A stretch of DNA of 64,000 nucleotides from Krasilnikovozyma curviuscula (taxonomy: Eukaryota > Basidiomycota > Tremellomycetes > Cystofilobasidiales > Mrakiaceae), in NCBI GenBank assembly GCA_014825775.1, contig MVAQ01000075.1:23751-87750 (forward strand), read 5' to 3'. The first letter of the stretch is position 1, and each line of letters starts with the position of its first letter. The notes beneath the pieces are model-generated. The model had not been told where the DNA came from and ran no database searches. It saw nothing but the letters and a program-made list of their open reading frames with translations. A program made the position numbers and the translations under genes. Of this stretch, positions 10,783-22,093 are shown one piece after another.

Positions 10783-11677
10783 ACTGGGATTCCTTTCGCT
10801 GTGATCGAGTATTTCGACTAGACTCACGGTTAGGACAACACTCACGCTGGCCCCGTACCACTTTCGAGAACCCGGGTAGCCACAGGTACGAATAGGGGAA
10901 ATTATCTGTCCCACTAGTAAGACTCTCAAGAACAAGATATACACGTCGATCAAATTGTATGCAGCTCGAAAAGAAAAGAAAAACCCCTCCCCAGAATCCG
11001 AATAATCGCCCGGTGTCATCAAAACATGTATAGTAGACCTTCACAGGGATGTACAGCTTCGACAAGAACACCGCGCTGAGTACAATCTCTAAAACCAATT
11101 TACACGTTGACATGAATAAAGTTCGTGCTGTCAAGCGAGGAGGAGATTGCGCTTTTGAAAGGTGTATGGAGTAGAGCAGAGCCGGTGAGGAATGCCGTTA
11201 GAGCGTTCCTTCCAGCCTGTAAGAAGCTGGTTTATATTTCACTTCATGTCATATCATATCCTGCCTTTCGTCATTCCTGCGAACTTGGTAGGTTAGGAAA
11301 GCGCCGACCAGGTTGCCTCGCTCCGTTGGCGGTAGAGTTGAGCCCCTTCCTGCTGGAATGACGATAGCCCTTTCCTTCTCCTTATCCGCTCAGATCTTTT
11401 GGTGGACTGTTTTCTCACTCTTTGCTCTCTCAAGTGGTCTGGGTGAAATAGAGATTTAGAGTGGCAGTCGTATCGAAAAGATTACAATCACGCAAGTATC
11501 TTTCATTATTCGCGATCAACCAGTGGAAGAGAAAAGAAAAGAACGGATAAAAGACTAGACCAGCCATTCTTAACAACCTTTCCGGTTCTCCCAGTAGAAG
11601 TCATTGCGTTACAAAGAACGGAGTGGAATTTCATAACTCAGTCTAAAAGCGATGCGATGTACCTTGCCCTCGCTCGT
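10783..11677. other. Intergenic region, no supported gene
   Basis: About 900 bp between the start of the SDR gene and the 3' end of the ketopantoate-reductase-like gene, both on the minus strand. It should hold the SDR promoter and 5' UTR. A minus-strand open frame with a hydrophobic start (SKLYIPVKVYYTC) overlaps the SDR 5' end but has no recognisable homology and was not called. Confidence 0.5.
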
Positions 11678-13741
11678 TTACTTCTTCCCAAACACCGTAC
11701 TTCTTGCCGCCCTCTCCGCAAGATCCTCCTTCGAATACTGCGTCTCGATCTGCTCGTACACCCTCGGCACGCTCTGGCTGTTCATCTTCCACCCGCTCGT
11801 GCTTGCGGACCCAGTCATGACCAGCGGCCTCTTCCACTTATTCTCGTACCTCTTCGAATTCATCAGTCCCAGCTTGGACCTGACCGAGATCATACGCGAT
11901 ACGGTGCTTGTTACGGGCGTCGGGATGCCGTACTTCAATCCCAAAGCTATGATGTGGCCCGTCGTGAAGCGCGAATTACCCGACGAGCCCGTGTTGAGCA
12001 GGATCTGTTCAAACGAGATGTCGTTATACGCTTTCCTCGAGTCGCGTGTAACGATCGACAGCAGCACCATTGGGTCGAACATCTCGACGTGCTCTCTCTT
12101 TGGACCCTCGGTCGATCCGTCAGGCGTTAGGTGCCGAAGGATACACTGAGACGCTTCTTCGAGCAGCGACAGCCAGATATCGTGTACTTCGGGGATTGCA
12201 TCGATGCCGGAGACACCGACGGTGAAGAGTGCTGACACCGGGATGTATGTCGAGCGCGTAGCGATCTGTTGGAGGAGGTAGGCGTGCATGTCTTCAATTG
12301 GCAAGTGGATCGGGTTGAGGGGTGTCATTGAGTTGAGCATTTCAACTGTGTTGACTAGGGAGATGGTTTCTGGTGTAGGGGCGCATGCTTTGTGCTGCAA
12401 AATCTCCTCCGATTCCGTCAGCAGTAGCCTCTGTGAGTCTTCCAACGCCTTGTCCGCTGGCGAGCGCTGGCAGAGCGGGACACCACCTTCACCTTTGTCG
12501 AAGTTCCACCTACCCAGAGAATCTGGAACGACTCCGAACCTCAAGTTGCCGTCGAGGTCGTTGAGGAAGTAGCCCTTCTCCCAGCCGTCTGTCATGTCGC
12601 GTCCTATGCGATGACTCATGTGAGCCAAGATGAAATGTGGTCGATTGTGAGGATCTGGGAAGACATCTCGCAAGAGGGTCTCGTAGATCCCCAGCCCTTC
12701 GCAGAGCAAGACGATGGTGGAGTGAGAATTGAGACGGCGCGAGAGCTCACTGATAGCTTTGATGGCGAGTGGTGAGTGGTCCGAGACAATCAAAGACGAT
12801 ATCGTGGAGTTCCGAGGGAACGTGGGCGCGGTAATAGTGTGTCGCAAGGATAGCTGAGAAGATTCTGAACCTAATTCTTCTTCCTGCTGTTGCTGCTGAA
12901 GCTGGATATGGGGTGGAAGGTGTTTTTGAGGAGGCGTTGAAGGAAGCGAGCGTTCTAATGAGTTCTCTATTATTAACTCTGCCCTTTCCTCGTCAGATAA
13001 GTGTGGTGGAAGTTGTCGAAGTTTGGTGAGGGTGTCCTCTGGGAGTTGACTCGCAATAGAGCTCGGTATAGGTTGGCCTGAGTTTTGTATTTGTTCTAGC
13101 AAAGAAGCCTCTTCTGCTGCTGATATTGTTGATGGGCCACCTTGTTTGTGTATCCGAAGCAGCTCATTGATTCCTTCCTCCCATTTGATCCGTCGCTTCG
13201 TTTCTCTTTTCTCAGCTGCTGACCGCCGATGCTGCTGGTTCAGATCAAATGTCTCCGCTTCCAGACTGAAGATCAAGGGTAGAAGAAAGTAAGAGCAATG
13301 GCAGAGAGACACTGATGTCAGTATAGCCCTTTTTGCTTTGCCGTCGAAGACAGCGGAATCAAGAAGTGATTTAACTAACCCTCGAGCAAATTCCCTCTTC
13401 CCAAATATCTCAAGCGTTAAAGAGCCATAGTAATCTTTAGCCTTCAAGTCTTCAAACCCTTCCTCCTCTTGTAGTTCGTCGAGTTCAGCCTGATGCTGTT
13501 GGTGAAGCAAATCCTTCGGAAACGCCTGACCGTTTCCAACTTTCCTCCAGAGGACTGATATCGGCGTGGATACCGGTAACCTCGTTCGAGCAAAGAATGC
13601 TAAAACATTACCGGGTCCTGTCCTCGTACTAAAAAACACCGTGAAGTAAATGTCAGAACTCCAGCTCTCGAAAAGAAAAAAAAATTGAGAACATCGAGGA
13701 ATCGAAAGAAGGAAGCTGACTCACATGAAGTGGTACCTCAT
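11678..13741 (-). CDS. Ketopantoate-reductase-like protein, catalytic residues missing
   Basis: Two exons (13741-13725, 17 nt; 13628-11678) code 655 aa, about twice the size of bacterial PanE. The C-terminal fold is recognisable: IVLLCEGLGIYETLL aligns with the PanE strand ending IHNGMG, HDIWLSLLEEAS with the LWRKLAVN helix, and HIIALGLKYGIPTPV with the INGFLLRRARAHGI helix. At the positions of the three E. coli catalytic residues (Asn98, Lys176, Glu256) the protein has Glu, Ser and Asn. The dinucleotide loop reads TRTGPGN instead of GxGxxG. A long insert rich in Gln and charged residues lies between the Rossmann start and the middle strands. So the fold looks like 2-dehydropantoate 2-reductase, but pantothenate synthesis is unlikely. 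A divergent cofactor-binding or scaffold role is possible. Alignment was by eye. Confidence 0.75.
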
Positions 13742-15197
13742 GTCAGCTCTCAGCTATACACCAGTACCCCTTTCGTGATTTGAAGTGATCCGATTGGCAG
13801 CCTCAGGCGTTGGAATCGGCGACGTTTGAAGTTCGTATAAGAAGCACTTTGAGCTAAGTCTGAGGCCAGACAAAGCTATCTACTGGGTCTCAATAAATAT
13901 TTGATTAGGACTCTAAGGCGTCTTGAGGAGATTGGGAAGCTTGTTCTGGTTCAAGAGTGGTTCTATTAGTGGTTTGTAGGCGGACGACATTTCTGGCACA
14001 ACGGCATGCCAAAAATCCAAATAAAATCATAACCTCTGCTAATATCGCTTGAAGAAGCTTTATCACATTTGACAGTGATATACAGGCATTTGTTCTTCGT
14101 TTTGCACTGTATGTGACCTTTGAGGTGCGCAAAGTGTGCTGTTCATACATTGTAAACATAAACATTGCATTTAACTACCAAAATCTTCCAATCGGCCATA
14201 CAGTAGCACCGATTGAATAAGAAACTTAGGTTTCAAACATCATGGTGTACTGTCATGAGGTTGATCCAAAGGGAAAACCAAGGCTGGCTTCGTCGGGCGG
14301 CGCTCGATCCACCATCTCTACTGTCTGTCACCCGTATAAAGAATTCTCGCCAAAGCTGAAAAGAATTAAACAATAACATGTTCAGGAGAAGTACCAAGAG
14401 TAGTTGCACATATTTTCCATCCCTTTTTGGCATCATGGTCGTTGTATCAGGAGCTTTCTTCGAAATCAAAACACACTGAATGTTCCACTCCAGACCCAAC
14501 GTTCTAGCCAACCACGTTATCGACATGTCCACTTACGTCAACCTGACACTTTTGCTTCAATTTATCTTGGTTAAGTCCTGATTCTGACTGCTCTCTATCC
14601 GTTCAACGAAGTGCATCACCGCCCCCCTCATACCTTTTACCACCCCGTCGCAGACACAGGAGATCCCAGCAGGGCGAAACCAGACGCCAATGTTCAAGCA
14701 CAAACAGAAACAGTTTTTTCTAGTTCGACTTTCCCTTATTTCCTCGAACAACTTTGGCATGTAGATACTCTGCGTCCTAGACCTAACCTTAATGGTTGGA
14801 CAAGCGACAAATCTACAGAGAGACGTGAAAGTAGAGCTTGAAGCTTACCCCCAATCCTCCTTCTGGATTAGTCTGTTTTTATTTTTATAAATAAAATAAA
14901 AATACGATTGTTCGTGCTTCAATGTATGAAGATGCGAGCGAAGACGGGTGGTTCCTCATTTATTTTCTTTATGCTTTGCAGAATTGTCATCAAATTGCAA
15001 CCACAGGTAGAAGCAGGAGAGCTATAAATGAATTGAATCTTCTGATGTCAACTCAAGATTTGCTGGTAGAGTTTCCTTTGCGAGTTAAAACTCAGAAGGA
15101 GAAGGATGTTTACTTATAGAATCTAGATATACAGGATTTTATTTACAGGGTCAGGCTGACTAAGAATGTACAATATGTTTCCAGTATACGTCCACTT
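13742..15197. other. Intergenic region, no supported gene
   Basis: About 1.45 kb between the start of the ketopantoate-reductase-like gene and the 3' end of the fucosidase gene. The part next to 13741 must carry the former's promoter. Open frames of 60-100 codons exist on both strands, one with a hydrophobic run (YVQLLLVLLLNMLLF, minus strand near 14380), but none has splice structure or recognisable homology. An A/T-only inverted repeat lies around 14877-14905. Confidence 0.5.
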
Positions 15198-18080
15198 TTA
15201 CAGAGGTCCATCCCCATACTTGACCTCAAATGCCCAAGCATCATGCCACCATGAATGCTTTCTAAACTCCTGAGGAATCGTGATTCTCAACTCATCGCCG
15301 AACCACATCCATCTGAGCTCACTGGCATGGGGTCCACCACCAAGCAGAGAAATACTGTCTCCGAAAACGACGGGGAGTGGTGCACTGATTCGTATGATTC
15401 CATCGTGTGGAATGGGAGAGAGCGAGATGATGCAGAATGTGTCATCAGTTCGTGTGAATCGGAAGGAATCACCCGTTCGTGAGGTCCATTCGGGAAGAAG
15501 AGGATAAGTAGTCTTTAAGAAGGAAAGAGAGTTGCAAGTCAGCGGTTGGATTGCGATGCCCATCAGTATGGACTCACGGTGTTGTAGATGCAGCGACCGG
15601 AGTGTTTCAGCCACTTTCCAACTCCCAACAAGCGCTCCTTCATCACATCTGGGATCTTTCCCTCACCGTCTGGTCCAACATTGAGCAAGTAGTTACCACC
15701 TTTTGCAGTCTACAAAGGTTGATCAGGAACGTCCGTCAGTCGCTCATCAAAACGTAGAGGGTAAACCAGCTCACGATATCAATCACGTTGTGAATCACCT
15801 CCTTGACTGAGCGGTAGTCTTCATCTTTCGTATCAGCGTTATAACCAAAGCTGTAAGGATCTAATCCTTCACAGACCTCCCAATGGCCTTCTTGAACGGT
15901 CGCGAACGTCTGGTATTCTGGAGTGTCGAAATCTGGTCCAACACCACATCGGTTGTTCATCGTCACCTCTCTTCCAGAGCGCGACGCATTTCTGTACCAC
16001 TCTCTGGCAAGAGGAGCTGTATGATTGGCTCCACCGATATCACACCACATAATCTCGGTTTCGTACCTCTCCATGAGGATCGCCATCTGCTTCGCCTGAA
16101 GGTCGTCCACATAGTCTGCAACTTCGACATACCCAGTGTATGTTTCGAGTTCTTCGGGATGGAAAGGGTTGTGTGCCAAACCACCTGGCCAGCTGACCCA
16201 GCCGTAGCGTTGGTAGGAAGGAGCGAACCTGGGTTCAGTTAACTAACGTAAGTCTCCTTGGACACAAATGAAAGTTGCTAGAAACCCTCGCTTACCACTC
16301 TGGCATACTGAAATAAGTACCGCGATGCATATCTGGAAATTCCTTCTTGCTGGTGTCCATCAGTTCCTTTAAGAAATCTCTTTTAGGGCCAAGCTTGACT
16401 GAATTCCTACCCGACGTGTCCTCAGTATCGAACAAAGCGAAACCGTCATGATGCTTCGTAGTGAGGACAAAGTAATTGGCTCCCGCTCCAGAGAAGATAC
16501 TTAGCCATTCACTAGCATTGAACTTATTACCAGAGAACATGGGGATGAAGTCATCGTATGTGAAGTTTTCGCCGTAGGTTTCTTTGTGGTGAGCAAGGAG
16601 TTCAGAGCCGGGTGAATCGAGGTGCAGGTACCAGTCGTACCACTCAGCATATCTGCCTCCTACCATGAATGCTGGTACGCTGAATAGACCCCAGTGGACG
16701 AAAATGCCGAACTTGGAGCCTGTCCACCAATCCGGAGTGTAGTGTTCTTCAAGGAGAAGCTGGTCTTCAGGATCGCTACCCCAGTCTTCGTCATCTCCAA
16801 ACAAGATTCTACCACTAACAGCTACGCCGCTTATCGTCCACTCTTTCTCTATCGCGTCCGAGTCGAGGGGTGAGATCTTGACATTGACGATTCCTGGGAA
16901 CGGCTCCCTGATCTCGACCCAGACTTGAACTTTGACGGTATCACCCATTCCCACTCTTGAGACAATACCTGGCTGAACTGTATGGATTCCACGGCGACCT
17001 GGAATAATGCTGTGAGGCTCAATTGACACGGAATGTGGTCGAGTCATCCAGAGTGTTGTTTTGCGATGATCTGCTGCCGAGTAAGGAGAGAAGAGAGTGA
17101 CTTCTAGTAATTGCGCTTTTATCGAGGAAGGCGATGGTTGAGGAAGAAAGACGTGCTGTGGGCGGTGTGGTGTTTGCTGAGATGGCAAGGTTGGGAACTC
17201 TTTGATTTTATGAAGCGCTTTAACTGATTTGACATCCACAATTGGTTTGGCCGGAAGAGGAGTGGGTAGCCTAGGTCCTGTGTCTGGCAGGGATGCTTGT
17301 GGAATGAGAGTGATGGCGAAGATGTGCATGGCGCTGCGTTCAGAAATGAGGTAAATAAGACCTCCAACGCGAGTTTGACGAATTTAACCTGAATAGCCGC
17401 ACTCACTTCCAGCCGGCCCTTCCTGGAAGCTCTATTCCAACGAGCTTTGCATCTGAAATGACTGGTAGACTGACGTGATGAATATGTGTAGTGTTGAAGT
17501 TCTTCACCCTCCCACCGCTACCGTCACTCGTCCAGTGGAAGGGGCAACGGATTGCAGCCTTGTTCAAGTAATGAATGCTCCAAAAGGTCTTGACATCCAC
17601 CACAGTGTCGATTGGATCATGAGGGGCGACAAAGTGCAAGCGTAGATCTTGTTCGCTGGATCCGTCCGTTCCATCACCGGCGAGTAAGAAGTGAATGGAT
17701 GAAGTGAAGGTTGGTTCGAGTGAGATGTACTTGATGACGACATTTCCAGTCTCAGTACGGAACTTGTTTAAGGACTTTGTTCTACTCACCTGGTTCTCAG
17801 CAACGATGTTGTCCCCACCGTCGAGTTGTCCGCCCCATTTTGGAATACGGTAGCCCACTCCATCGAGATTCCAGATGCTCCCACCTTCAGGTAGACAGCC
17901 TGTCTCGTGGGGATATCCACTTCCTCCTGATTCAAAATCTGCTATGCTGCCTGTAGCATGGTTGTTGAAAAGGTCGCTGATTTCGAGAGGGATGCTCGAA
18001 ACTCCTTTGCCTGGTAGGTTTGGACGATCTGGAAAGACGAATGGAGCAGCCAGCCCAGCAAGCCAGGTACTGAATAGCAT
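15198..18080 (-). CDS. Secreted alpha-L-fucosidase, GH29
   Basis: The enzyme hydrolyses terminal alpha-L-fucose from glycans, retaining configuration. A short signal peptide ([16 protein letters not shown]) follows the chosen ATG at 18080; longer upstream readings have no ATG. Residues up to about 350 form an extra N-terminal region of beta-type sequence ([37 protein letters not shown]). The catalytic barrel follows: [36 protein letters not shown], and MWCDIGG, whose Asp is the expected nucleophile position in GH29. [17 protein letters not shown] is the conserved end of the barrel, and a C-terminal beta domain closes the protein. At least five introns interrupt the gene. It shares a 194-bp divergent promoter with RIM13, which is notable because RIM13 serves extracellular pH sensing, although co-regulation is not shown. 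Confidence 0.93.
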
Positions 18081-18274
18081 ACTGGTCCACACGCTCGATA
18101 CAAAAACCGAGACTTGAGGGTCTTCAACGTGTGAGGTCAACCTAAGGACTTCCTAGGCCTCGGTTTTGCTTTCGCCTCAGACGCTCAGCGACTCGAGACT
18201 CCTCATTTTCCAATCCTCAAAGAATCTGGTCAGATTTTCTCATCGATAGGAGAAGGAAACCCCTTCGGTATGCC
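18081..18274. promoter_or_regulatory. Divergent promoter region of the fucosidase and RIM13 genes
   Basis: Only 194 bp separate the two start codons, which face away from each other, so the two genes share this interval for their core promoters. No binding site was identified with confidence. Confidence 0.6.
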
Positions 18275-21200
18275 ATGGCAACGAGCACTTCTGGTGATCT
18301 CACTCAAAAGATAACGAAGGCAAGACTGCTGACAACTCAAGCCAACACTCACCTTTTGCGTGACCCACCTTCCTATCAGACATCTTTCACCTTGCTTCTT
18401 CAGGCTGGAGAGATCTATGCTCTTTTGGTCAGAACAATCAATGATACCATCCTCAAAACGGCACTGAAAAAGGAATGGTCTGACGTCCTCAAGCGAGCGG
18501 AATCACTGAAGAATATCATCAAAGAGAAGGCGGGAGAAGGAGGGGTCTATTCAGGAAGGATAGGATGGAAAGGTAGACTTGACAAAGGTGAGAGGCATTG
18601 CCAGCTAAGGTGAAGAAAGCTATTTGGGAGCGTGGTCACTTGGGTGGAGCTCCTATCGTCGGTGGACCGTATGCATACTGACCAATCTCGTTTCTGTCTT
18701 TTGAAACCAACTCCAGACTCCCAGCAGCTCTGTTTACATATTTCATCAACAATACAAGGCAACAAGTACCCCCTCGCGACCAATAGTAGTACAGAACTAT
18801 CAGCCCTTGAAACTCTCCGTAACCCTATGTTACCGTCTCAGCTGAACTCACAGTATAGCCCAGCAGCAACTACACTCAAAAATTCAACTTTCTCGTTACA
18901 AGAAATCTCGTCGGAGGATGTTGAACAGCTTCGGATAGACGACTGTAGCTTTGTAGCGTCAGTTCAGGTCTTGCTCAACAACAAAGAAGGTCGAGCTGTC
19001 AGTGTACACGTTACTCATTATAGCTCTCTTTCAAATGGAATTTAACTTGATTCAAATGTCACAGGCTCTTTCTAACTGCATCATCAGAATATCTCCGGAA
19101 GAAAATACCTTCGTTGCCAAGCTATTCTTCAACGGATCCTGGCGGCTGCTAAAGCTCTCAATGGACTTACCATCAAATTCTTCTGGGGAAATGATTGGAA
19201 TAAGTTGCTCTCAAGGTTCACTAGAGACTGCAGCCGTGAAGCTTGGTCTTCTAGAGAAAGCGGTAGGTTGCTTCATGTCAACATAACAATTACTTTCTGG
19301 ATTTTCTAATACTGATCGTTGACATATTCACATCTCAGTATCTTGCCGCGTATCCTCGTGCAGCATTCAGAGGTTCCCTTTCACACTTCGACATCGCGCT
19401 CATGACATCGTTCATTCCAACCACACCACCGCTCTCATCTCTCTGGTCTTTATACGATCTCTTTAAAACCGGCGGCATCTATATCTGCCTAGGAACCAGC
19501 TCCGCTGATGGTTCGGATGGAATCACCATGTGGGGTGGAGTAGAACGACATCAATACGCCTTGATCTCGATGGAGGAACGGAGTGACGGAAGTCGTTGGG
19601 TTGGGTTGTTGAACCCATGGGCCAGAGAGCGTAAAGACGAAAACCTCAAGAGTGTTCAAGGGGTAAAATCTGAAGATGAAAAGATGTGGAAGCATGATAG
19701 CGGCTGGAAGGAAGAGTTGAGGAGGAGCTTTGAAGAAAAGGCTGGGAGTCGCCTCCTGAAAGTTCCATATGAATACCTTCAATCGACATTCTCAACTCTT
19801 AACGTCAACTACGACCCCACCAATGCTGCTGTTGGTCTTCAAAACTCATCGTCAGTTCACTCTTCATGGTCTCCAAGTGGTGCGTATTCATTATCTAATT
19901 CCCTTGATGTCTACTGCATCTTACTTTTTTCACTTTGCCGACAGAAAAAACCGCCCATTTTATTATCAAAGGTTGCTGTAAAAACCAAGAAATCTGGTGT
20001 CTCCTCACTCGTCACAGGGACTCCTTAACTGCTTCATTGGAAAGAGATTTCATCTCCGTCAGCGTGCTGGAGGAACAGTCCACAAGTCGATCCTTGACTT
20101 TCAACAAGATAGACTCACTTCTCAGCGAGACTGGACAGTTTGATAACGGGATCTCAACTCTGGTAAGTTTACAAACGGTGTATGCACAGGATGCTCTCTG
20201 ACTTATGTTCTCCTTGCTGTCAGGTACGGTACACAACTTCTAGTGCTCTGTCTACTTTGAGAATTATTCTATCTCGTTCAGGAACTGATGACTGGATGAA
20301 AAAAGAGGCTAGATTCACTTTTCAAGCTTGCTCGAAATATCCTTTTGAGCTCTGTGATGATGTTCAGTCTCAGCCTTTACCGTATTCTTCTACTGTGAGT
20401 CTAATCTCTGACTACCATCTCGTTCTCACTTTGAAGGGAGATCGACTGAGTTTTACTTTTGTGGCCAGATCATTTCAGAGTTTACATCCAAAACAGCAGG
20501 AGGTTCCATCGCTCACGGAAGCTGGATTAACAACCCTCAGTACTCACTTCAAATCAAACCACAACCATCAATTCATGCAGGAAATGTTAAAAGTGAACTG
20601 AGGGTGATGTTAGAGGTTGATGAAAAGGAGATTGCTGGTCGGCTCGATCTCGCTTGGGGTGTCGGTGAAGGCAAGCGAATGACAAATCTTGTTGAGAGCG
20701 ACATCATCGCCTCCAGCGGGCCTTACAGGTCAACCTTTGCTGTTTGTACGGCTTCTGGAATTTCTCGTGAGTCCATTCATAAATAATTTCTTATCCTGGC
20801 TTATGCAGAGTTGACTGGAGTTGTTCTTTCAGCTGGAACCTATGCGCTCTTACTCTCGACTTTCAGTCCAGCACTTACTTCCCCATACAAACTCACCGTC
20901 AGCTCATCTTTTCCTATCTCCATGAATGAGGTCGCCTCTGAAGGAGCAGGAATGTTCTCAAGAAGCATCAAAGGCGAATGGGCAGGTGAATATGCTGCTG
21001 GAAGACCCAGTGAAGGCGTGTACCGGAACAACCCAAAATGGAGGATTAGAGTTTTGAAGAAATGCGAAATCTTGTAAGCAGTGTTGTTGAGCGTTGCTTT
21101 GGGGTTGGAAGTGTCAACACGTACTTACATTATTTGCGGTCCACCAGAATGAGACTTCAGCTCGTCAACACCCTGCCAGAAACATCGCGTTCATCGACAC

Positions 21201-21442
21201 CATTGAATGTCACATTATATTCCTCACCACCATCTGTGCCTTCAACTCCTTCTTCAGCACTAGCAGCAGAGATCCTCACCTCAGGACCCTATATGACTTC
21301 TCTCTCGGGCTGTGCGTCGCCGAAGGCCCTCATCGATGCTGGCGACTACTTGCTGGTGCCCTCAACATTCTCTAAAGGTGTGGAAGGTAGATTCGAAATC
21401 AAATTATGGAGCAGTGAGAAGGTGGAGATTGAGGCTCTTTAA
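18275..21442 (+). CDS. RIM13: Calpain-like cysteine protease of the alkaline-pH Rim/Pal pathway
   Basis: Rim13/PalB cleaves the transcription factor Rim101/PacC on endosomal ESCRT-III platforms in response to ambient pH. Residues 1 to about 90 form an MIT-like helical bundle (SYQTSFTLLLQAGEIYALL), used for ESCRT binding in this family. Exon 1 ends at 18587 and joins 18717 across a 129-nt intron. The protease core has the catalytic Cys in DDCSFVAS, His in RHQYALI and Asn in LNPWARE, so the triad is intact. KYPLATN occupies the place of the calpain NGxxFPPW motif. The C-terminal half contains beta-sandwich (calpain domain III-like) segments with repeated YALLLST/YLLVPSTF strands and ends SSEKVEIEAL at 21442. 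Several introns of 50-130 nt. The fucosidase gene is divergent upstream. The alternative, a generic PalB-like calpain outside the pathway, is less likely given the MIT region. Confidence 0.87.
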
Positions 21443-22093
21443 AGATGTTGGCATCTCATGGCCAGGACCTAACTCCACTGCTGAACGTTCTGGTTACCTA
21501 CTCGAGTATGTTTTTGTGTAACTATTTCTCTCTTCATTGATGCTGACCGATCGCCTTTGATCATTACAGTGCGACGACGACTGATACCTTGGAATCGCTA
21601 CGCACCTCAAAATACCTGTTGAGGCTCATAGCCGAGGAGGGAACCTGCGACATCATCTTTATCGATGTCTCTTGGGTCGAAATCCAACTATCGTCTTCGC
21701 CTGTCGAGTCTGAGCAGCAGTGTCGATTGGCGAGGGATTGAGCCTTCGTTCCATCCATCACATGAGCTGATTTTGCACATTATACCCTAGCGCTTAGTTC
21801 TTGCTCCACACCATAAATGAAATACCTTTATATGTATATAAATATACTGAATGGCCCCGTTGGATGCTGTTTTTTGCAAGGTCGATGTCGTGGCAAATCC
21901 TTGCTCCGTGCCCAAAACCGATTTTTCATTGGAGACGCCAGCTCAAGGTAACCGTTCGTAATTGGAAGCATTCCTTACATCTAGAATCGTGCATCCACCT
22001 TCTCATCCTATTCAGAAGATCTTCAGCTCTACCCTCCAGGTTGTTTGCAGTCGATTGGTGCGGAACTGTGGTTTTTAGGGCCCTCGAGCCAAA
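21443..22093. other. Intergenic region between RIM13 and SPT7
   Basis: About 650 bp between two plus-strand genes, expected to hold the RIM13 3' UTR and SPT7 promoter. Open frames here, including a minus-strand one near 21564-21761, lack splice structure and homology. A further C-terminal exon of RIM13 cannot be fully excluded. Confidence 0.45.

Noticed and set aside
10766..11134. A 122-codon minus-strand frame with a hydrophobic start, upstream of the SDR gene.
   Set aside because: It overlaps the SDR 5' end in another frame, lacks family similarity and has a low-complexity end; the SDR has a satisfactory start without it.
11652..12149. Plus-strand open frames of about 160 codons opposite the ketopantoate-reductase-like gene.
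   Set aside because: They are antisense shadows of a clearly coding minus-strand exon.
13260..13330. Possible intron in the ketopantoate-reductase-like gene (GTGTCT...TTCAG, 47 nt).
   Set aside because: Removing it breaks the frame and brings an early stop; the continuous frame is open and keeps the known motifs.
14233..14532. Minus-strand open frame of about 98 codons with one hydrophobic run.
   Set aside because: No homology, no splice structure and no clear neighbouring exon; its length is not unusual for chance in this window.
14877..14905. A/T-only inverted repeat resembling a hairpin terminator.
   Set aside because: Simple A/T tracts pair by composition alone, and this is a eukaryotic intergenic region where such terminators are not used for Pol II genes.
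18570..18640. Apparent frameshift or ultra-short (17 or 32 nt) intron in RIM13 between the MIT region and protease core.
   Set aside because: A single 129-nt GT-AG intron from 18588 to 18716 keeps phase and yields KYPLATN in the right place, so no frameshift is needed.
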